Below, one piece after another: positions 1 to 4,509 of a stretch of DNA of 5,588 bases (position 1 is the first letter of the stretch; every line of letters starts with the position of its first letter). This DNA comes from Dehalococcoidia bacterium. Its GTDB lineage: Bacteria > Chloroflexota > Dehalococcoidia > SZUA-161. A program made the translations under genes and the position numbers. Under the pieces are notes generated by a model. That model saw only the letters and a list, made by a program, of their open reading frames with translations, did not search any database and had not been told where the DNA came from. Location of the stretch: assembly GCA_020344295.1 (NCBI GenBank), contig CP070819.1:772049-777636 (forward strand), given 5' to 3'.

Positions 1-325
1 CATTCATCACCGCGTCCAGACCGCGAAGCACACCTCCGGCGGCGTAGAGGGCTACGGTGTAGGAATCAGGCGAGGCTACCGTATCGCCGTCCAGCCAGCC
101 TCCTCCCCGTGAGGAATAGCTTTCAACCCGGGCAATATGGTGGCTGCTGTGTACCAGAGAGATCTCCTCATAGGTTGCCGCTCTTGGGGATAGCCTGGTC
201 AATTCATCCAGCAGCCTGGATTCCTCCAATACTTCCATGGTCGAAACCAGTCGCCCGTAGTTCTCCACATGGGCACCGGTGTCGTGCTTCAGGTATATAG
301 GATCATAGACAATACAAACTGTCAT
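1..325 (-). CDS. Histone deacetylase / AcuC family protein, N-terminal part (runs off left edge)
   Basis: Reading the minus strand from an ATG at 325-323 gives 108 residues with no stop before the window edge. The start MTVCIVYDPIYLKHDTG is followed by HVENYGRL (residues 19-26), which corresponds to the HPENPxRL motif of the arginase/deacetylase fold. LVHSSHHIARVE (57-68) and LDGDTVASPDSYTVAL with AAGGVL (78-100) match the usual D-T-x-x-S-P and AAGG blocks. Known members are zinc-dependent deacetylases acting on acetyl-lysine, for example on acetyl-CoA synthetase, or on acetylated polyamines. The catalytic His-His pair and the zinc ligands lie in the missing part, so activity and exact substrate cannot be judged. 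Both prolines of HPENP are replaced (V20, Y23). The start is well placed for the family; the only ribosome-site-like sequence is a weak AAGAG about 8 nt upstream. The gene is divergent from the FBPase operon. The family call is firm; the name acuC is not. Confidence 0.85.
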   Translation of the reverse strand, partial: MTVCIVYDPIYLKHDTGAHVENYGRLVSTMEVLEESRLLDELTRLSPRAATYEEISLVHSSHHIARVESYSSRGGGWLDGDTVASPDSYTVALYAAGGVLRGLDAVMN

Positions 326-406
326 CGCTGCGTCTCTTGCATAACGTCTATTGTTGGGTTCTTGACAAGCGCTGAGTGGGTGAACCAAGCTTCATGCAGG
401 CCGATG

Positions 407-432
407 TTGTCCTTGGACATATGCTAGGACAA
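407..432. repeat. Perfect 7-bp inverted repeat, candidate operator
   Basis: TTGTCCT at 407-413 is the exact reverse complement of AGGACAA at 426-432, with 12 bases between them. The half-site centres are about 19 bp apart, near two helical turns, which suits a dimeric DNA-binding protein. The dyad covers the proposed -10 element of the leftward promoter (421-426), so binding could repress the deacetylase gene. No regulator gene is in the window. The symmetry is visible in the sequence; operator function is inferred. Confidence 0.35.
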
Positions 433-450
433 TTGCATAATTAGTGTCAA
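421..450 (-). promoter_or_regulatory. Candidate sigma-70-type promoter for the deacetylase gene
   Basis: On the minus strand, a perfect -35 hexamer TTGACA (450-445) is followed after 18 bases by TAGCAT (426-421), which matches four of six positions of TATAAT. Transcription would begin near 413 and leave a leader of roughly 90 nt before the ATG at 325. The -35 box is strong and the -10 box only fair. Confidence 0.4.
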
Positions 451-552
451 ATTCACTCTACGGCGTAGCTACAGGATACAATACGATCATTTACGATTAT
501 ATTTAGCCAATGTGATCACGAGTCGCCAATCTATAACTGCTGTCGATCTTCC

Positions 553-580
553 TTGACAAATGGAGGACTTGTGTTAAAGT
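553..580 (+). promoter_or_regulatory. Candidate sigma-70-type promoter for the FBPase-rdgB-moaA-rnhA/moaC operon
   Basis: A perfect TTGACA at 553-558 is followed after 16 bases by TAAAGT at 575-580, which matches TATAAT at four of six positions. The overlapping AAGTAT (577-582) would give 18 bases of spacing. Transcription would start near 587 and produce a leader of about 195 nt that contains the inverted repeat at 684-727. This is the best promoter-like match upstream of the operon. Confidence 0.5.
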
Positions 581-683
581 ATGGTACGCACAGCCCTCCA
601 CGTAAATAGACAGCAGGCAGATGACAACCACACCACGTTCATCCCTGGACAGAAAACCCCTGATCCCATTTCTAACAGGTAAC

Positions 684-727
684 AGTGAGGGCGTAATTTT
701 GTCAACGCGTAGTATTACCCCCTCACT
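684..727 (+). repeat. Imperfect 14-bp inverted repeat in the operon leader (possible RNA hairpin or operator)
   Basis: AGTGAGGGCGTAAT (684-697) and ATTACCCCCTCACT (714-727) pair at 13 of 14 positions, with a single C-C mismatch (692/719) and a 16-base loop. In RNA this would be a stable stem lying 43-55 nt upstream of the FBPase ribosome site. The bases after it (TTATCAAG) are not a U-run, so it is not a standard intrinsic terminator. It could be a leader structure controlling translation or RNA stability, or a DNA operator. It matches no riboswitch class I recognise. Confidence 0.6.
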
Positions 728-769
728 TTATCAAGCATGGATCCTGTATTTCAATTTATTCATTACATG

Positions 770-776
770 AAAGGAG
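770..776 (+). promoter_or_regulatory. Strong ribosome binding site of the FBPase gene
   Basis: AAAGGAG lies six bases before the ATG at 783. It is the strongest Shine-Dalgarno match in the window and fixes the start of the first operon gene. The stop of a small upstream frame (TGA 768-770) touches it. Confidence 0.85.
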
Positions 777-782
777 AGATCA

Positions 783-1877
783 ATGATAACTCTCAGCGTA
801 ATCAAGGCGGATATCGGTGGCTATGTGGGGCATTCCAGCTCTCATCCCGACATACTGGTATTGGCAGAAGAAAAACTAATGGAGGCGAAGAAAGAGGGAT
901 TACTTGTTGACTACCATGTCACCCGCTGCGGCGATGACCTCCAGCTCATAATGACTCATGAACAGGGAGAGGACAACGCACGCGTCCATCAGCTAGCCTG
1001 GGATACATTTATCGCCGGCACCGAACTCGCCAAAAAACTGAGCCTCTATGGTGCAGGCCAGGACTTGCTTGCGGACGCCTTCTCGGGAAACGTAAAGGCC
1101 ATGGGGCCCGGGGTGGCTGAAATGGAGTTTAAAGAGCGGCCATCCGAGCCGGTTATCATCTTCATGGCCGACAAGACATCGGCCGGCGCGTGGAATTTGC
1201 CCCTTTATAAGATGTTCGCTGATCCGTTCAACACCATAGGGTTGGTGATTGCGCCGACCTTGCAGAGTGGATTCGCTTTCGAAGTGCACGATATCAAAGA
1301 GAATAAGAAAATCGTCTTCAATACGCCTGAAGAGATCTATAGCATGCTCGTTTTTATCGGTGCTCCATCGCGGTTTGTAGTGAAGTCGGTGCATCACAGG
1401 GAGACCGGTAACATCGGTGCAGTATCTTCCACACAGCGCCTCGCTTTAATAGCGGGACGATATGTGGGGAAGGATGACCCCGTTTGTGTCGTTCGTGCTC
1501 AGGGGGAGTTTCCGGCAGTTGGAGAGGTGCTCGAACCCTTCAGTCACCCGGCGCTGGTGGAGGGGTGGATGCGTGGTTCACATCACGGGCCTCTGATGCC
1601 CGTGGCTATAGAACAGAGCAATCCTTCAAGGTTCGATGGCCCGCCCCGGGTAATAGCTGCCGGCTTCCAGTTAGCCGACGGTATATTGATCGGCCCCCGC
1701 GATATGTTCGACGATCCCAGCTTCGATGAGGCGCGTCGGCTGGCTAATCTAGCCGGTGAGTACATGCGCCGACACGGTCCATTCGAGCCGCATCGCCTGC
1801 CATTGGACGAGATGGAGTACACCACCATGCCTCAGGTGATGAAGAAGCTGGAGGGAAGATTCACTAACCTTGACTGA
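783..1877 (+). CDS. fbp: Class V fructose-1,6-bisphosphate aldolase/phosphatase (archaeal-type FBPase)
   Basis: The family is a bifunctional cytosolic enzyme that condenses dihydroxyacetone phosphate and glyceraldehyde-3-phosphate to fructose-1,6-bisphosphate and then hydrolyses it to fructose-6-phosphate, making gluconeogenesis one-way. The 364-residue product has the usual family length. Visible signatures are KADIGGYVGH near the N-terminus (D10, H17), GDD (50-52), ADKTSAGAWNLPL (129-141), RYVGKDDPV (226-234), RAQGEFPAVGE (238-248) and the SRFDGPPR block with D285. From the family literature, Y227 and K230 correspond to the catalytic tyrosine and the Schiff-base lysine, and the Asp, His and Gln residues named bind Mg2+; all are kept, so the enzyme should be active in both steps. 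It is the first gene of the operon, with a strong ribosome site, and overlaps rdgB by 8 bp. The family is typical of archaea and deep-branching bacteria. Identification is very secure. Confidence 0.95.
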   Translation: MITLSVIKADIGGYVGHSSSHPDILVLAEEKLMEAKKEGLLVDYHVTRCGDDLQLIMTHEQGEDNARVHQLAWDTFIAGTELAKKLSLYGAGQDLLADAFSGNVKAMGPGVAEMEFKERPSEPVIIFMADKTSAGAWNLPLYKMFADPFNTIGLVIAPTLQSGFAFEVHDIKENKKIVFNTPEEIYSMLVFIGAPSRFVVKSVHHRETGNIGAVSSTQRLALIAGRYVGKDDPVCVVRAQGEFPAVGEVLEPFSHPALVEGWMRGSHHGPLMPVAIEQSNPSRFDGPPRVIAAGFQLADGILIGPRDMFDDPSFDEARRLANLAGEYMRRHGPFEPHRLPLDEMEYTTMPQVMKKLEGRFTNLD

Positions 1878-2481
1878 GCCAGCCAAGCTTCTAGTTGCCA
1901 CAAATAACCCTGGCAAACTCAGGGAGTATATTCCCCTGCTAGCTGGCCTTCCATTCAAGCTCGTCACTCTCGCCGATGCGGGTATAACGGATGATGTTGA
2001 GGAGACCGGCACCAGCATGGAGCAAAACGCCATCCACAAAGCAACTGTATACTCCTCGTTAAGCGGATTCATTGCCCTGGCCGATGACTCGGGGCTGGAG
2101 GTGGATGCCTTGGGAGGGGAACCAGGGCCGCTTTCCCGACGCTACGCCGGGGATAACGCCTCCGATAAAGAAAGGAATGAATATCTTCTGTCGAAGCTAC
2201 GCGATGTCCCCTGGGAGCGAAGAGGGGCACGGTTCAGGTGTATTATAGCGATCGCCACGCCGGAAGCCCAGGTGGAGACGGTTGAAGGTGTATGTGAAGG
2301 TGTGATAGCATTTGATTGCAGGGGCGGGAGTGGATTTGGATACGACCCTATTTTTTATTTGCCGGAACTGGATAAGCGTATGGCTGAGCTGACGCTCGAT
2401 GAGAAGAATGAGATAAGCCACCGGGCGAGGGCGGCACAGAAGGCACGGCCGATTATCGAGAAATTGGGATATAACCGATGA
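1870..2481 (+). CDS. rdgB: XTP/dITP diphosphatase (RdgB/HAM1 family)
   Basis: This house-cleaning enzyme hydrolyses dITP, ITP and XTP to the monophosphate and pyrophosphate, keeping deaminated purines out of DNA and RNA. The 203-residue product shows the substrate-binding N-terminus LLVATNNPGK (7-16), ETGTSMEQNAIHKA (45-58) with the conserved E and N, the catalytic segment ADDSGLEVDALGGEPG (71-86) and RRYAG, then GFGYDPIF (155-162) and SHRARA (183-188) near the C-terminus. The start is a TTG at 1870 inside the end of the FBPase gene; any later in-frame start would remove the nucleotide-binding loop, so the rare start is well supported. A GGAGG at 1850-1854 lies 15 nt upstream, a long spacing, so translation may depend on coupling with FBPase. 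It overlaps moaA by ATGA. In the motif usually written GGxPGxxSARYAG, the first R of SRRYAG is the slight variant. Confidence 0.94.
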   Translation: MTEPAKLLVATNNPGKLREYIPLLAGLPFKLVTLADAGITDDVEETGTSMEQNAIHKATVYSSLSGFIALADDSGLEVDALGGEPGPLSRRYAGDNASDKERNEYLLSKLRDVPWERRGARFRCIIAIATPEAQVETVEGVCEGVIAFDCRGGSGFGYDPIFYLPELDKRMAELTLDEKNEISHRARAAQKARPIIEKLGYNR

Positions 2482-3458
2482 CCAGACTTTCAGACTCCTT
2501 TCAGCGGCCGTTGAATTATCTGCGGGTCTCGGTGACGGACCGCTGCAATCTGAGGTGCGTCTACTGTATGCCTCCAGAGGGCATTCCTCTTCTTTCCCAC
2601 GAGGAGATCCTTCACTATGAAGAGATCTGTACGATAGCTCAGGCTGCAGCCGAGCTGGGTATTGTTAAAATGAGGCTTACCGGCGGCGAGCCTTTGGTCA
2701 GATCGGGATTGACCAACCTTGTGGCTATGCTGTCGCAGATACGGGGGATCGACGATATCTCATTGACAACAAACGCCGAGCTTCTGGAGCGTTTCGCAGC
2801 TGACCTGAAGAGCGCAGGGCTCCACCGTGTAAATGTCAGTCTCGACTCGTTACGCAGTGACAGATTTCAGAGTATCACGAGGGTGGGAAGATTGGACAAT
2901 GTGCTTCGAGGTATCGGAGCCGCAAAGAATGCGGGGCTGGGCCCGGTAAAGACCAATACAGTAGTCATACGAGGTGTTAACGATGATGAGGTTATTGCCT
3001 TTGCCCAGTTGACAATCGAGGAGGATTGGCATGTAAGGTTTATTGAGTACATGCCCTTCGCCAATGGCGATGATGCAGCGGATGATCTACTGGTTCCGAT
3101 ATCGGAGATCAAGCGAAATATTGAGACTCTGGGCAGACTGGAGCCCACGTACGACAGCGGTGGGGGGCCGGCTAAGTATTTCCGGCTTCAGGGATCGAAG
3201 GGAACCATTGGATTCATCAGCCCCGTTAGCGAGCACTTCTGTGCGTCATGCAATAGACTGCGCCTGACTGCTGATGGCAAGCTGCGTCCCTGCCTCTTCT
3301 CGGACGACGAGATAGACCTGCGCGGGCCGCTCCGGGATGGAGCAGGGGTCGGCGACATCAAACGACTGATCCGTGAAGCTGCTTCATGCAAGCCGGAAGG
3401 GCATCTGTTGAAGATAGGCGTAAGTTGCGAACGGTTTATGGCCCAAATCGGGGGATGA
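2478..3458 (+). CDS. moaA: GTP 3',8-cyclase MoaA (radical SAM, molybdenum cofactor biosynthesis)
   Basis: MoaA uses S-adenosylmethionine and two [4Fe-4S] clusters to convert GTP to 3',8-cyclo-7,8-dihydro-GTP, the substrate of MoaC. The 326-residue length is normal. The radical-SAM cluster motif CNLRCVYC (C23, C27, C30) lies near the N-terminus, followed by LTGGEPLVR (67-75) for SAM binding, SLDSL and RFIEYMPF. The second cluster, which binds GTP, is C-x2-C-x13-C (C255, C258, C272) with the NRLRL arginines R260 and R262. The protein ends in the conserved Gly-Gly tail (QIGG) needed for activity in studied MoaA proteins. All catalytic elements are present. A minor change is TTNAELL instead of the usual TTNG (A100). 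The ATG start overlaps the rdgB stop as ATGA, and its own stop overlaps the next gene's ATG as ATGA. Its product feeds the MoaC domain encoded immediately downstream. Confidence 0.97.
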   Translation: MTRLSDSFQRPLNYLRVSVTDRCNLRCVYCMPPEGIPLLSHEEILHYEEICTIAQAAAELGIVKMRLTGGEPLVRSGLTNLVAMLSQIRGIDDISLTTNAELLERFAADLKSAGLHRVNVSLDSLRSDRFQSITRVGRLDNVLRGIGAAKNAGLGPVKTNTVVIRGVNDDEVIAFAQLTIEEDWHVRFIEYMPFANGDDAADDLLVPISEIKRNIETLGRLEPTYDSGGGPAKYFRLQGSKGTIGFISPVSEHFCASCNRLRLTADGKLRPCLFSDDEIDLRGPLRDGAGVGDIKRLIREAASCKPEGHLLKIGVSCERFMAQIGG

Positions 3459-4333
3459 CGTTTGAGATGATAGAGATCTATACAGATGGTGCCTGCATCG
3501 GCAATCCAGGTCCCGGGGGCTGGGCTGCTATCATTGTAAACGGCTCCGATAGGGAGGAAATAAAGGGCCGTGAGAACAGAACTACGAATAACCGAATGGA
3601 GATTATGGCTGCGATCCAGGGGCTGGTTCATACGCCGGTAGGGTCAAGGGTTAAAGTCGAAAGCGACAGCCAGTATCTGGTAAATACGATGGCTAAGAAC
3701 TGGAAACGGAAGGCTAACCATGATCTCTGGGATATGCTGGATAAGCTGGCGGCCGAACGTGACGTGAACTGGGTCTGGATAAAGGGGCATGACGGGCATC
3801 CGGAGAACGAGCGAGCGAACAAACTGGCGAACGATGAGGCTGGCCGCCCAGAGAGTAACTCCGCACTGACGCATTTCGATCTGGAAGGCAATGTCCATAT
3901 GGTTGACATAACGGACAAAGAGACAACCGACCGCGTGGCCACAGCCAGAGGCACGGTCTCCATGAAACCGGCAACACTGAAGCTGATTAATCGAGGCGAA
4001 CTGAAAAAGGGAGATGTTCTCGCGGTGGCCAAGCTGGCGGGTATAATGGCGGCAAAGCAGACACCTCAACTGATCCCTCTCTGTCATCCTCTGCCGATAA
4101 CAAGCACCGATGTGGAATTAAAACCGGATAAAAAGAGCTCTACAGTGGTAATCACCGCTACAGTTAAGACCACAGCACAGACCGGTGTCGAGATGGAAGC
4201 TCTCACTGCGGTGACGGTTGCGGCACTTACCATCTACGATATGTGTAAATCGGTTGACAGGGGAATGCGCATCGAGAACATACGACTGGTACGCAAAAGT
4301 GGAGGCAGGAGCGGAGATATCGTCCTGGAATAA
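3455..4333 (+). CDS. rnhA/moaC: Fusion protein: ribonuclease HI + cyclic pyranopterin monophosphate synthase MoaC
   Basis: One uninterrupted frame of 292 residues joins two enzymes. Residues 5-130 are RNase HI, which cuts RNA in RNA:DNA hybrids: [18 protein letters not shown] with D11, NNRMEIMA with E49, VESDSQYLV with D71, and [15 protein letters not shown] with H112. The fourth metal carboxylate (D134 of E. coli) is N122 here. A short linker, about 131-137, leads to MoaC at 138-292, which turns MoaA's product into cyclic pyranopterin monophosphate. It starts like E. coli MoaC at its residue 4 (LTHF) and keeps K185, LCHPL with H211, GVEMEALT with E246 and E248, YDMCK with D262 and K265, and KSGG with K281. 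ATG 3455 gives an ATGA overlap with moaA; ATG 3467 (288 residues) is the alternative start. MoaC looks fully active and RNase HI probably so. Whether the protein stays joined, or MoaC is also made from an internal start at 3899, is unknown. Confidence 0.93.
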   Translation: MTFEMIEIYTDGACIGNPGPGGWAAIIVNGSDREEIKGRENRTTNNRMEIMAAIQGLVHTPVGSRVKVESDSQYLVNTMAKNWKRKANHDLWDMLDKLAAERDVNWVWIKGHDGHPENERANKLANDEAGRPESNSALTHFDLEGNVHMVDITDKETTDRVATARGTVSMKPATLKLINRGELKKGDVLAVAKLAGIMAAKQTPQLIPLCHPLPITSTDVELKPDKKSSTVVITATVKTTAQTGVEMEALTAVTVAALTIYDMCKSVDRGMRIENIRLVRKSGGRSGDIVLE

Positions 4334-4509
4334 ATTACTACGTCCATACGCATGGATATAGGGATACCAGACTGACTACCGACACAGCAAATATGATCTA
4401 TCTTCCACAGTACTAATCTCTCCCGCGAACTTCCCCAAAACATCCTATTGATAGATGAGGATAAGTGTGATAACTTTCGGTAAAGAGAATTAAATTAAAG
4501 GTAGATGCC
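4334..4509 (+). other. Gap between the operon and the phosphofructokinase gene, 176 bp
   Basis: There is no coding frame I can support here. A small hairpin (TCCAT 4343-4347 with ATGGA 4352-4356, loop ACGC) follows the moaC stop, but it has a 5-bp stem and no T-run, so an intrinsic terminator is not evident. The right half is A/T-rich and holds the likely promoter and ribosome site of the next gene, AAAGGT at 4497-4502. The gap contrasts with the overlapping junctions before it and suggests a separate transcription unit. Confidence 0.6.
4448..4474 (+). promoter_or_regulatory. Weak candidate promoter for the phosphofructokinase gene
   Basis: TTGATA at 4448-4453 resembles a -35 box. GATAAC at 4469-4474, preceded by TG at 4466-4467 in the extended -10 position, lies 15 bases downstream. 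The spacing is short and the -10 is imperfect, so this is only the best available match upstream of the gene. Confidence 0.25.

Larger units (their letters stand above)
326..782. other. Divergent intergenic regulatory region, 457 bp
   Basis: This gap lies between the minus-strand deacetylase gene and the plus-strand FBPase operon, and no protein in it looks like a known family. It holds candidate promoters in both directions (421-450 minus, 553-580 plus), a 7-bp dyad at 407-432, two copies of TACGAT ten bases apart (482-487, 492-497), an 8-bp palindrome GTGATCAC (512-519), small dyads around 458-472, and a long imperfect inverted repeat at 684-727. A 49-codon ATG frame, 621-770, ends directly before the FBPase ribosome site; I treat it as unproven. 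The size and the number of symmetric elements suggest regulated transcription of both flanking genes. Confidence 0.7.

Noticed and set aside
109..300. Plus-strand frame of 63 codons opposite the deacetylase gene
   Set aside because: Its translation shows no family features and is a shadow of the minus-strand gene, which has clear motifs.
362..367. A second plus-strand TTGACA as a promoter
   Set aside because: No acceptable -10 sequence lies 15-19 bases downstream.
387..404. Near-repeat of GCTTCATGCAxGCCG here and near 3380-3395
   Set aside because: A 14/15 match between two places in 5.6 kb is about what chance gives, and one copy lies in moaA coding sequence.
512..519. GTGATCAC as a CRP/FNR-type site
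   Set aside because: The 8-bp palindrome lacks the TGTGA-N6-TCACA or TTGAT-N4-ATCAA spacing, so no regulator family can be assigned.
561..600. TGGAGG (561-566) and CCTCCA (595-600) as a promoter-spanning dyad
   Set aside because: The arms are only 6 bp, 28 bases apart, and do not extend; too weak to call.
993..1397. Minus-strand open frame of 134 codons within the FBPase gene
   Set aside because: It is a shadow of the plus-strand FBPase, whose conserved catalytic residues span this segment.
4343..4356. Small hairpin after the moaC stop as a terminator
   Set aside because: The stem is only 5 bp and no T-run follows, so a rho-independent terminator cannot be claimed.
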